A DNA stretch of 64,000 bases from Hyaloperonospora brassicae (GCA_947650285.1 CANTFL010000470.1:310001-374000), one strand, 5' to 3'. Positions 1 through 9,330 are shown, numbered from the stretch's first letter. The notes: a model not told the origin generated them from the sequence alone. Made by a program: numbers and translations.

Positions 1-1896
1 ATGGACATCTTGAAGCGTCCACAAGCGTGTGGATGTTCTGCGAGTGAGTGCGATGGCCTCACTTGCGGTACGGTCGTTAGCACGACTGCACAAGATCACA
101 GTGTAGTTGATCACTACACTGTGGAGCAAGCTCCCGGCGGCTGTACAGGAGTACAGGCTGCACCGAAGGTCCACCACTCGAATAAGTCGAGTGGACCGGG
201 ACATGGATGCATGCCTAGCGGGCAGCATATTAGAAGAAAGAAACATGTTGCCCCCAAGGGGCAACATGGAGATCCTAAGTCGACTGGAGAGTCGACCGTA
301 GAGAATCGGTGCCTGACTGTGGTTGCACAGCCACGGTCGGAAGACGTCGAGGGAATAAGTCCCCACGTACTTGAGGAAGAAATTCCTCAAGAGTCACTTG
401 CTGAGGGATCAGGCCCTCAGCAACCTGTGGAAGCAAGTTCCCAGGAAGAAACCGAGACGTTGAACGTCTTGGTTAATGACGGATCAAGCGTAGGCGCTTA
501 TACGCTTGATATGATTGTGCCTCCGAAGTTAACTTCGGAGATAACTCAGTTGCCAACGCTAGAACCGAAACTGTTCTTGCGTGATCTGCGTAGTGGCAAA
601 GTCAAGCAGATCTGCATACTCGTCACAGAGGATGAGTATGTGACCAACATTCGGTCGGCAACAGTATTTGCTGAGAACGAACGGGTTCTCAGCAGCTCAT
701 TGATGGACGAAAGTGTCCTCGATGAGAAGACTCAGATTGAGCGATACACGTCTCAATCCTGGGGGTCACTTCAGGCAAAACCTTTGTATAAGGATTTGAT
801 CGAATTCAGGGATGTATTCCCTGAATCCGTACCTTGCGAGTTGCCTAAGGACAAAGGCACTCGACACGAGATCGAGCTCAAACCGGGCTCGAAGTACTGT
901 GTCATGAAGCAGTGGCCACTGCCTCGTGAACAAGTACTAGCAATCGACAAGTTCTTTGCAGATCGCTTTGCAGCGGGCCATGTAAGGGAATTGAATTCAA
1001 CTCACATTTCTCCAACCTTCTGTGTGCGAAAGGCCACAGGAGGGTGGCGGATATTGCACGCATTCAACAAATTGAATGCTGCAACGGTACCGACTCAGAC
1101 GCCAATACCGAGGAAGGACGTAATCATAGATGGTATGTCAAAGAGTACCATCTTTTCGTCCATGGATCTGATGGATGGATACTATCAGATCCTCATGCGT
1201 GAACGGGACATCCCGTTCACGGCAGTGAGTACCCCCAGCGGGATGCTGTGGGAGTGGCTAGTGATGCCACAGAGGCTGAGTAATGCCCCTGCAACATTCA
1301 AAAGATGTGTTACAAATCTGTTGAGACCGTTGCGAGACTTCGCACCGAGTTACTTTGACGATGTGTTCGTCCATAGCCGGGCTCTGGACGGAAAGACGGA
1401 CGTTGAAGTTCACAGAACTCACGTTCGTCAGGTTCTTCAACTTATGCGCAAGTATAGGTTGTACGCCAACCTCAAGAAGTGTATCTTCGCGGCTATCGAA
1501 ATACCACTTCTTGGGTGCATCGTGGGTAAACACGGCGTACGCCCGGATCCCGAAAAGATCAAGGCGATCTCCGACTGGCCAGTGCCAGTCGATGTCAAGG
1601 GGCTAAGGAAGTTCCTTGGTATAGCGGCGTACTTGCACAAGTACTCGCGCAACTACGCCGAGATGACTGTTCATCTTTCTTGCTTGCTGAAGAAAAGTGT
1701 CAAGTGGTCATGGAACGCTGAGTTCCAGCGTTCCTTTGAAGGTATCAAGCAAAGCTTGATGCAATTGCCCATATTGGCAATTGCAGATCAGGACAGACCA
1801 TTTCATGTGGTCTATGACGCCAGCGATTTCGCAATCGGCTGTGCGTTAATGCAGTTCGATGCAGATGGCGCGGAGCGCGTCATCTGTTATCAGTAG
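1..1896 (+). CDS. pol: A1 pol: protease-RT linker, reverse transcriptase and start of RNase H
   Basis: A 631-residue open frame running in from the left edge; the ATG at base 1 is unlikely to be the true start, since A3 shows the same linker downstream of a protease. Residues about 1-260 are a low-similarity linker. RT begins near residue 270 (DVFPESVP), carries the conserved block PREQVLAIDKFFADR, the first catalytic Asp within SSMDLMDGYYQ, MPQ at the template grip, and the active site YFDD at residues 451-454. RNase H begins near residue 600 with VVYDAS, where D606 is the first catalytic Asp. The frame stops at TAG 1894-1896, inside RNase H; A3 has a serine codon there, so the stop is a defect. 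The enzyme would copy element RNA to DNA in cytoplasmic particles. Confidence 0.95.
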   Translation: MDILKRPQACGCSASECDGLTCGTVVSTTAQDHSVVDHYTVEQAPGGCTGVQAAPKVHHSNKSSGPGHGCMPSGQHIRRKKHVAPKGQHGDPKSTGESTVENRCLTVVAQPRSEDVEGISPHVLEEEIPQESLAEGSGPQQPVEASSQEETETLNVLVNDGSSVGAYTLDMIVPPKLTSEITQLPTLEPKLFLRDLRSGKVKQICILVTEDEYVTNIRSATVFAENERVLSSSLMDESVLDEKTQIERYTSQSWGSLQAKPLYKDLIEFRDVFPESVPCELPKDKGTRHEIELKPGSKYCVMKQWPLPREQVLAIDKFFADRFAAGHVRELNSTHISPTFCVRKATGGWRILHAFNKLNAATVPTQTPIPRKDVIIDGMSKSTIFSSMDLMDGYYQILMRERDIPFTAVSTPSGMLWEWLVMPQRLSNAPATFKRCVTNLLRPLRDFAPSYFDDVFVHSRALDGKTDVEVHRTHVRQVLQLMRKYRLYANLKKCIFAAIEIPLLGCIVGKHGVRPDPEKIKAISDWPVPVDVKGLRKFLGIAAYLHKYSRNYAEMTVHLSCLLKKSVKWSWNAEFQRSFEGIKQSLMQLPILAIADQDRPFHVVYDASDFAIGCALMQFDADGAERVICYQ

Positions 1897-2618
1897 CGTC
1901 AGCTGCAAGCAGCTGAGCGTAATTACCCAGTGCATGACAAGGAACTACTTGCCATGAAGTATGAACTGGCTAAGTTCCGGGTCTATCTCTTGGGAGATAG
2001 ACCGTTTGTTGTATATAAGGACCATGCGTCATACGCACGGCCGTAAACAGCCCGCACCTCTCGCAAAGGATGGCGAGGTGGCTGTCTTTCTTCGCGGAGT
2101 ATAACTTATCCGTGGAGTATAAACCGGGACGACTCAATGTCTTTGCTGATGCGCTCTCGCGCCGGCCCGATTTCGAGCCGGACGCACAATTCAACAGTGG
2201 GGATAAGCCCACTGTTGCGACACTGTCAGTCAGTGTCCCGTCTTCAAGATTACTTGACGACGTACGAAAGGCATACGCGGAAGATCCTTATCTTCTGCGA
2301 TTGATGAATCATCTGGTGAATCCATCCAGTAAATCCATGAGGGATATACCGGCTTTGTACCGATCCTCATCGGATCGGTATAGTACACGCAACGGATTGC
2401 TGTACTATAGAGCAGTTGCCGACGTCACGCCTCTTGTCGTCGTACCCGCTCATTATGATTTGCGTTTACGCATCATGTATGAGTGTCACGATGCCCCAAA
2501 AGGCGGCCATCGTGGTAGAGAAAAGACTTACCTCACGGTAAGTCGCGACTTTTACTGGCCCCGCCAGTATCAGTTTGTAGCAAGTACATACGTTCTTGCG
2601 AGGGTTGTCATCGGGTGA
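1897..2618 (+). pseudogene. A1 pol: rest of RNase H and integrase zinc-binding domain
   Basis: Past the TAG the same frame continues to about 2030 with DHAS of RNase H. There A1 has lost one base relative to A3 (tcatacg against tcactacg), shifting frame; 2070-2618 then encodes the end of RNase H (FADALSRRP) and the H2C2 zinc-binding region of integrase (YECHDAPKGGHRGREKTY). A second frame change near 2578 separates the two histidines from the two cysteines of the zinc knuckle, which follow in another frame. Length and order match an ordinary Ty3/gypsy pol. Confidence 0.85.
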
Positions 2619-3241
2619 AGCCTAGTCCTTCGTACCGTGCACCATTGCAACCTCTGCCTGTCCCGGCAAAGTGTTGGCAGTCCGTTTCAATGGACTTCGT
2701 CTTCTGTTTTCCCGAAGACGCTCACAAGAATACTAGTATTCTTGTGTTTGTTGACCGATTCAGCAAGATGGTCCATCTTGCTGCAGTCCCTGAGCCGATC
2801 AAGGCTCAAGGTTGTGCTCGTGTCTTTCCCGACACGGTCTTTAGACTCCACGGATTACCCCGTGAACTCGTATCCGACCGTGACCCTTGGTTCACGGCGG
2901 CATTTTAGCAAACCGTGTTCCGTTCTCTCGGAACACGATTGAAGATGGCTACTTCTGACCATCCAAAAACAGATGGTCAGACGGAACGTGCAAACCGTGT
3001 CCTCGAAGAGATCCTTCGAGGATATGTCCACTCGTTTTCGAGTTGGAGCGATTTCCTATCCATGGTGGAATTCGCCATCAATAATTCGGTGCATGCTTCA
3101 ACACAGCACACACCGTTTTACGTGAATGGCCTACGCCATCCACGAGTGCCCACCCTTATAGAGTGTGACTCTTGGATAAGGGGGAGGGACTCGCTCGAGC
3201 AAAGACCGTTTTGGCTCTTGCTCATCACGTGTCGACGCTAA
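2615..3241 (+). pseudogene. A1 pol: integrase catalytic core (DDE), one stop
   Basis: One frame covers 2615-3241, interrupted only by TAG at 2906-2908, where A2 has Trp. The DDE triad is visible: Asp in SMDFVF, Asp in VSDRD, Glu in TERANRVLEE 35 or so residues later after the conserved TSDHP.TDGQTE block. So A1 keeps its catalytic residues, unlike B2 and B3. The core joins element cDNA to the host chromosome. It is followed by an acidic linker and then GPF/Y. Confidence 0.9.
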
Positions 3242-3892
3242 CGTCGTCACGTATGATGCCGATGTCGATCAGGTCGACATCGATGTAGAAGATCATCTCA
3301 ATAATAGCGACGACGCTATTATTGATTCGGATGATGATGACGATGCTGGTATATTCAGCATCGCCAGCGATTATGCCAGCGAGGAAGAAGACAACCTCGC
3401 TGAAGAAGAGAGCAATCTCTTAGCAGCGCGCACGGAGCGCACAGAAAGACAAAACAAAGAGTCAGCAGAGAACTTCCTGCTGACTCGAGAGGCGATAGTC
3501 CGTTTCGTCCAGGACTCCATCGCAAATGCGATGGACCTCCAGAAACATAACGCAGACAAGAATGGAAGAGCAAATGTTCTTTCATTTAAGTTAACGACCT
3601 AGTACTACTGTCTACGGTATATTTACCTGGACATGCAGTCACTAGTGTCGGCAGTAGTAAACTACTGCCGAAATACATTGGGCCATTTCGAGTGTTGCAT
3701 CGCAAGAGCAATGCATACACACTCGAATTGCCACGTAGGATGCGCACGCATCCTACGTTTTACGTGGGGAGGCTTAGGTCGTACTGTCATTACGAGCCTT
3801 CTTCTTTCGATGAAGATAGCCCCACGTTCAAGAACATCCATCAAGTTCTTGCGTTCGCGTTCCAGACGATCCGTCTGGTCGCGCAGATATGA
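3231..3892 (+). pseudogene. A1 pol: acidic integrase insert and GPF/Y module
   Basis: Frame 3231-3602 encodes a stretch very rich in Asp and Glu (for example DSDDDDDAG and ASEEEDNLAEEES), followed by a helical segment. A one-base shift near 3587 leads into 3590-3892, which holds the GPF/Y module (KLLPKYIGPFRVL, then LELP and THPTFYVGRL). GPF/Y lies at the C-terminus of many Ty3/gypsy integrases and supports strand transfer and multimerisation. The acidic insert of roughly 70 residues between core and GPF/Y is absent from the B family here but recognisable in A2 and A3. The frame ends at TGA 3890. Confidence 0.8.
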
Positions 3893-4190
3893 TACCTTGG
3901 AGCTCAGCCGAGATATCTCGCCGCGAGCTGTCGCCAGCTCGCCGAATAGGGAGCGGACATCCCGCTCAACCTAAAGCGGCGCTGTGGCATAATCGGCGCG
4001 ATCTCTCGCCCGATCAGCCTCGCGATCCTTGCGGTTCTTCCGCACGGTATCTGTCAAAGCGTATCGCCGGTCGCGCTCGTGCTTCAAGTTATCGCGCAAT
4101 TCATCGATTGCGCGATCCATCTCGTAAGGGTCGAGAAGGTCAACCGAATCATCTGGAGGAGGTCTTTCCGCCTCCACCACATCTTTTGGT
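3800..4190 (-). pseudogene. A1 antisense coiled-coil ORF, opposite pol
   Basis: On the strand opposite pol, between GPF/Y and the chromodomain, one frame from about 4180 to 3800 encodes a long charged helix with heptad spacing (MDRAIDELRDNLKHERDRR; later GELATARGEISRL and NLMDVLERG), with a single TAA. A2 (22808-23172) and A3 (44331-44640) keep the same helix. Over 27 aligned codons (4043-4123 here, 22810-22890 in A2) 17 differ and 9 are synonymous in this antisense frame, including CGC/AGG and CGG/AGA. In the pol-sense frame the same changes give stops and radical substitutions. I know no family for it. It may be the end of the same antisense gene as 4410-5379 or a separate ORF. Confidence 0.6.
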
Positions 4191-4202
4191 GTAGCTCCCG
4201 AT

Positions 4203-4400
4203 GATCAACGCTTTGTAGTGGAGCGTATCTTGAATCACCGTGACGAATCAGGATCGAGGACGGGCTATTTCGTCCAGTGGCGGGGGTATCCACCCTCTTG
4301 GAACAGCTGGGAGCCCCGATCTCAGCTGTTGATGGATGTTGAAGGTATCATTCGCCGTTATGACGAGACTTGTCCGATTGGTCCTGGGGCCCATCGATAA
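4203..4400 (+). CDS. A1 chromodomain (C-terminus of pol)
   Basis: A short open frame encodes a typical chromoviral chromodomain: VVERIL at its start, then GYFVQWRGYPPSWNSWEP and a C-terminal helix. The aromatic residues Y, W and W of the methyl-lysine cage are present. In chromoviruses this domain is fused to integrase and directs insertion to heterochromatin marked by methylated histone H3. Here it is not in frame with GPF/Y, since the region between (3893-4202) carries stops on the pol strand and conserved coding on the other strand. It ends at TAA 4398-4400, ten bases from the end of the convergent antisense ORF. Confidence 0.85.
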   Translation, partial: DQRFVVERILNHRDESGSRTGYFVQWRGYPPSWNSWEPRSQLLMDVEGIIRRYDETCPIGPGAHR

Positions 4401-4409
4401 ACACGCGCC

Positions 4410-5379
4410 CTAGTCGCTTGTAGACGGATTGCAAGTTTGCAGTCGCGTCACGCATCTCAGCCGAGACGTGTGCTCTTCCCCAGGGCGAACTAAGGGAAAA
4501 CACGTCCCTATGTGCACGCTGCGAGTTGTCAACACAACTCGCACAAGGGTCTCCCCAAGTGAGTCATGGAATGCCGACCTCACTCGATAAACAGTGCAAC
4601 CGGTACCTAGCACCGGTTGGCGTTCGCCTTTCGAACCTGAGGCGTGTCGCCTCAATTTTCTTAAGCCACCCTTCTCGTCCGAAATTCTTTACGTTTTGGA
4701 CGAACGCGTTCCACGCTGCCAAAAGCGAGTTTTTGTCACGCTTTTGGTTGCTGTTGTACCATCGATGTCTCAGGAAGACATCGAGATAAAAGTCTTCTTC
4801 AGCGCGAAGGTTGCTCGCGCTGGGAGTCAAGACGTGAAGCCCAGTCGCATCTAATAAGGGTATTCAATGGTGTTGGCTTGTCTCGTGAGACAGGCTATTG
4901 ATGAGCCGTTCGGGCAAACGCCACGGCTTCGGCTCATCACGCTTCACAGTGGTACCCTTGTCGGTACCACGGCTCCCAGATTGACGACGGCTCGCGCCAT
5001 CGTCATCACGCTCGTGGGAAGACGCACGAGCCGGTGGTGGGGAGGAATAGAATTCTTCACCACCCTGTTCATCATCATCACTGCCGAACAGACTGTGATG
5101 CAAATCACGAGTCCGTTCGTTCGGCAGTGACCTTGGCGAATACTGAGGCGTCGACGGTGATTGAGACGCCTCTGGAGCATTGCCTGAGTCAGACACGTCT
5201 GACTCGCCAGAGCAGATGACCTCAACGTCGGGGTCATCGTGCGCACGCGGTGTGATACCGCGTGCACCTGCAGCACCTGTTACTGAAGGCGAAGAACGAG
5301 CAGCAGACGACGAATCGTCTGCCGCAGAGTCTGGCACAGCACCGGGCTGTGCGGGTCTTAAGTCACCTAGCATAGACAT
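4410..5379 (-). pseudogene. A1 antisense ORF (aORF), about 320 codons, between pol and 3' LTR
   Basis: Reading opposite to pol: ATG at 5379, 171 codons rich in Ser, Asp and Glu, one TGA at 4864-4866, then the same frame to 4564; a further frame change near 4640 carries the conserved tail to 4410. Conserved marks shared with A2, A3 and A4: VEVI..GE.D, SLFGSDD, a KPW..P block, IPLLDA, FYLDVFLRHRWY, AWNAF, and RQPVLG.. with CT.Y. At the TGA, A3 has CAA, so the stop is a local defect. Over 29 codons (4843-4929 against 45451-45537) 13 differ, 5 of them synonymous in this frame. I do not recognise the family. Plant Tat-lineage Ty3/gypsy elements such as Grande and Retand also carry antisense ORFs here, but homology is not implied. 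The 5' end faces the 3' LTR, a possible promoter source. Confidence 0.7.
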
Positions 5380-5496
5380 GTTAAGTATGTGAGGTCAAAC
5401 GAAAAGTGAATGGAACGGACCCAACAAGGTCTCCCAGTCCCAATGGTGGCCAACGGGTTGCCGCCATATTTTCGATAGTTACACGGTTACTATCAG

Positions 5497-5511
5497 TTAA
5501 GGGGGGGGTGA
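5497..5511 (+). other. A1 polypurine tract
   Basis: TTAAGGGGGGGGTGA lies directly left of the TGTAACGGGG LTR start, the position and composition expected of the plus-strand DNA primer of an LTR retrotransposon. Confidence 0.8.
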
Positions 5512-5940
5512 TGTAACGGGGCAGCCCGTTAAATATAATTGTCACTTAAGGAAAGTGACAATAAAGAAGATGAAGTTGAATATTCTTTGAACAATATCAC
5601 CAAAGTGGTGATACCGGTGAAGCGATCAAAGGGTCTGCTCATTGGTTGATATCTTGATGATATCAAACCATCAATCGCCACAAGACGCGCGCAATGAGTG
5701 GTGACGAGACGTCACCATACACTCATTTATATTAGTTTAATTAAGTTAAGTCAAACAGAGAGACAGTGTTTAAAGACCTGTTTTTAATAATATAACAGCT
5801 CTGCTTTTACCTTATCTACGCTTCCTCGCTCGCCTTGTGTACGTCTGTCGGGGCACCGAAACCCTTGATTTAAGTTCACGCAAGGGTTTGCCCTGTTGCA
5901 ACGGACGTACACGCCAAAATCCTTGGCAATGGCTGTTCCA
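5512..5940 (+). repeat. A1 3' LTR
   Basis: Begins TGTAACGGGG with a near-palindrome to CCCGTTA and aligns with the A3 LTRs (37760-38211, 46098-46546). Its right end is placed at 5940 (GTTCCA) because from 5941 the sequence matches the inverse of 60052 leftwards. Length 429 bp against 452 and 449 in A3. Confidence 0.8.
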
Positions 5941-7289
5941 CTTGCTTTTTAATTTGGTACGCGTGCGCGCCAAACTTCGTGGTAAGACCACGAACCCCAT
6001 CGTCGTCATCATGAAAAAGTCACATACTATGACCTGTATAGACTCAAGCACTTGCCCTAAATCGACGCTTTGCGAGTTAAAGTATCACACGTAGTGGTCT
6101 TCGCGATCTCGTCCGTCAGCGAAAGGCTTGAAGGATAGGACACTCAGCTTATTAGCCTCTACGTCATGATCCAGGATTTATGCAACTGATTAGCGTCTAT
6201 GTATTAATCTTAAATCACCACTTGACGCAGGTCCCGCTTCAACTCGACGAGGTCTTCCGCGTGAGCACCATTCAAAGAACGAGACGCATCGCGCAACGAC
6301 CCGTGAAGCGCAAACTGCTTGAGGCCGAGATTCTGCACAATCTTGTCAGCGACTAACCTGCGCGAGAATGACAATGGCGTAATACTGTCAATGTCTCGAC
6401 AGATATGGTCGGCATCCGGACTCTATGCATGGTACCGGCTATTCCTCGCTGCGCCATTCCACATACAACCAGACATTACACACAACACAAGACAAGACTT
6501 CGTGATCACTCTGTCTACCACGACATCATTTCTACGCTTCTGTTAGCTTCACTCGAGAATCAAAGACATTCCACCCCAAGCATAAGTCTATTCTCCAAGT
6601 CCACAACTGGAATAAAAATGGGGCGTATATAGTGGCACTCTTAAAGGCGCTCAATCCGTCAGCGACCCCTGCCACAACAACTCCGTAAGCGCCTTAACGG
6701 TGTTTCTCCACATTCTTGCTGACAAAAACGCTTACGATCCACCAAGACAGCAGTGCACAACGTCTCAAGCGTCCTGAGACGCTCATGGCCAGAAAGTGCC
6801 GTACATAATCGATCTCAGAATGCCGGCCTACATGATAGGCAGCAAAAGCATCGCAGCTCTAGACGACTGCCGAGCGACGTTACGCTCGAGACCATAAATC
6901 TAGTCGCGTAGCTGCCGCTCGAGACGCTCAGTACGAGGACGTAATGACGCGTGCCTCGTTCGACGTTAGAAGAGACGCGAGGCGTTTTAGTGATAGCAAC
7001 GAGGGTGTGTGGAACACCGGGCGGCCGGTTTGGGTGGCAAAAAGCGTCGATTACTGCTCGATGCAGATGTGAGTAGGCCATGCTGAACAAGACCTTGCAA
7101 TGGGCTCTTTTTCTGAGCAGCTCGTAGGCAGTCAACGTTTTCTTGCAAAGAGGGCGCTGGAGGTAGACGTGAATGCATATATGATTGTGTATTGGGCACC
7201 TCCGGTTTACGTTTAGCTTCAAACATTCCGTAATATACACGTCCAGTAAATCACAAGATGATGCGAACACAGATACGAACCAAGGTGTG
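5941..7289 (-). repeat. Inverted-duplicated unit, left copy (unidentified)
   Basis: The reverse complement matches 58985-60052 along its length, with about 260 bp (near 6500-6763) absent from the right copy. It is sandwiched between the A1 and B1 LTRs, so both elements seem to have inserted at its edges. Translation in both copies gives fragments on either strand that align (for example SLQENVDCLRAAQKKSP at 7180-7080 on the minus strand, and REND/REGDN..V followed by SASG..AW on the other), but stops fall in every frame and I do not recognise a family. Probably a decayed gene or DNA element. Confidence 0.6.
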
Positions 7290-7757
7290 TGTAACGGGGT
7301 TACACAACATGTGTGTTTTACACCAAGAATGAGATCCCATCAAAACGATATTCAAACACCGTATCAGCTGTTGGGGGCTGACGTGTGTCAGCAACAATAA
7401 TACGAGATTCTCTCTAAAAAGGTCACTACTTAAAACACTAGTGTCTAGATCAAGTATGTTAGTTTGAGGTGTTCTTATTAGATACAACAAAAAAAGCACA
7501 TTACCCCTTTTGATCTTTTTAAGACACGTGCTTTCGTAAGGCGTCTTAAGGTCGTTAAGAGCCTAGCATACGCCTTGGTAAGGCAGCTACTCGAAGAGCA
7601 CTCTGTGCGAAATACTCTGACCTGTTTGGTCCCCTGAAAACCGGAATCATAAGCTCTATGAGCTTATTGACTCTCTGAGTCGATTTTTGTTTTAGCTAAG
7701 TTGCTCGTAGAGCGTATAGTCTTCCTCTGACTTAAGGAGCTGTGCAGCTCCGCTATA
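7290..7757 (+). repeat. B1 5' LTR
   Basis: Starts TGTAACGGGGTTACA (a perfect 6-bp hairpin around GGG) and ends CTCCGCTATA, matching B2 and B3 LTR ends CTCCGCTACA. 468 bp. Confidence 0.85.
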
Positions 7758-7815
7758 CTTGTTAGAATTTGTGGTACATCTACGCCTAAGTCTTTTACAC
7801 TGATCCTCTGTGAGG

Positions 7816-8770
7816 ATGGAGCAATCTACACCCCTCATTGAGGCTTAAAAAGTCGCGCTTGATAAGCTGACCACAGCCGTAGGGCCTGAATATGTGGATT
7901 TCCTAGCTGCGCAAGGCCCCGAAATGCTAAATGCACGCGTCGAGACCTTCATGCAGTATTAAACGGCCTTGTTAGGGCAGGCTCTAAACCAAGTAGCGTC
8001 GGTTATGCCAACACGCTACGTGCCGTTGTTAGATGAGTGTGGCTAAGGCTCGTCTCCTTGGGGTGGACGTCAAACATTACTCCGGGAAGGAGGGGGAAAA
8101 CCTTACCCTCTGGATCCATGCGATTGAGATGGACATGAGATATGGCCTTATTTCACTTAGGCACCAGCGAGTTTTGCTGGCCATCTCCAAGCTCGATGGA
8201 AGAGCTAGAGCGTGGGCTAGGACGTGTGCCACGTCTTAGACTTGGCGTTTCCCACATGCGATTCGTTCAAGTTAGACTTTTTGCGATTTTTTCGCCGCCT
8301 GACCAGGATTGTCGCGTGCGCTCACGCTTCTCGTCCACCCGACAGGGTAACAATGAGTCGACGGCCTATGTCCAAGAGCTGAGAACTCTCTAGCTGCTAT
8401 GCAGTCTAACTGTCTCCCTGAGACAGGCTTTGTGACAGTCTTCATGGAAGGTCTTCGCAATGGCGTTGCTAGGACCGAGGTGATTCGGGTCCATTCTTCT
8501 ACTTTAAAGAGTCTAAAAGCATCATTCCATATATGAGCACAACTTCAAGTCGGCCAGACTTGGTCGGAACGGGTACAACCTAAGCTTTGCGAGGGCATCT
8601 TTATAAATTCTCCTAGGCTTACTGTAAGCCTGAAATAATGGATTCCAGCAAATCTGAAGATGAAGGTGAAGCTGAGTTTCTCGTTGCGGAGCAACAATAG
8701 AAAGTACGACGGCATTACACGTGCGGAAGCACCAAACACTTGCGTCCCACTTTTTTATTGAGCAAGCAGC
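7816..8770 (+). pseudogene. B1 gag
   Basis: Starts at ATG 7816 just after the LTR and leader. The first 70 codons hold two in-frame stops (7846, 7960 region). Then comes the well-preserved block LLGVDVKHYSGKEGENLTLW of the retrotransposon Gag fold, ending at a TAG (8237) that B2 shares but B3 lacks. Further on are ETGFVTVFMEGLRNG, the conserved Gag helix, and a decayed zinc knuckle. Gag would form the particle that packages element RNA. Decay is heavy, so no product is expected. Confidence 0.8.
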
Positions 8771-8930
8771 GCCAGACTCCTATGAGTCGAATCCCCGACC
8801 CAACCAGAAGTCTGGTATGATACGGGGAAAGGTAGACACCCAGTAGGTGCGGGGTGCCCTACTGGGGGAAAACTGAGTTCTGTCACTACTCTACGAGGTA
8901 GAGATAAACAGGGCTTAGCCCCAACGAGCT

Positions 8931-9330
8931 GTGTCAATTGGTGTAGAGAGTAGATACAAGCCTGGCTTGTTAGTCTCCAACGCGACAGTAAAATACTTGA
9001 ACATGCATTGGTCGGTTTTTAATCGATTCAGAAGCATCTTGCAATTATGCTCGAATCCGTTGGCTGAGGGAAGTCAGCGATACGCTGAAGCGCTCAAAGC
9101 ACATGAAGGTGATTCAATCACCGTTCGTTTAGCGACTGCTAGTTGCGTCACAATGCCTAAATCCGTTGAACTTGGGTGTGGAGTGTTGGACTTTAATTCT
9201 ACGAAATGCTGCTTTGTCCTTAACTAAATTTGAGAAACGATCTCATCCTAGGTATTGCTTGGCTTGAAAGCCATGAGAAATGGATTGATTGGGAGTTTTA
9301 ATTCGTAGGCGCAACGCTCAATGCTTCTAG
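8931..9330 (+). pseudogene. B1 aspartic protease remnant
   Basis: Aligns with the B2 protease (17912-18381) through SQRYAEALKAHEGD and the C-terminal block with LILGIAWLESHEKWIDW across several frames. The D-T/S-G active-site motif is not recognisable in this copy. Confidence 0.6.

Larger units (their letters stand above)
1..5940 (+). mobile_element. Element A1: Ty3/gypsy chromovirus, 5' end outside the window
   Basis: Domain order RT, RNase H, integrase zinc finger, integrase core, acidic linker, GPF/Y module, chromodomain, then antisense ORF, polypurine tract and 3' LTR identifies a Ty3/gypsy element of the chromovirus type. Gag, protease and the 5' LTR would lie left of base 1. Related copies here are A2 (20795-29050), A3 (37760-46546) and A4 (61934-64000). 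The pol frame is broken at least five times (TAG 1894, one-base loss near 2031, frame change near 2578, TAG 2906, frame change near 3587), so the copy is not autonomous, although it is the least decayed A copy in the window. Confidence 0.95.

Noticed and set aside
3971..4194. Ser/Arg-rich plus-strand frame before the A1 chromodomain as an SR-like domain
   Set aside because: It has stops in A1 and A2 and the substitution pattern favours the opposite strand; the S/R composition is the reverse reading of the charged helix.
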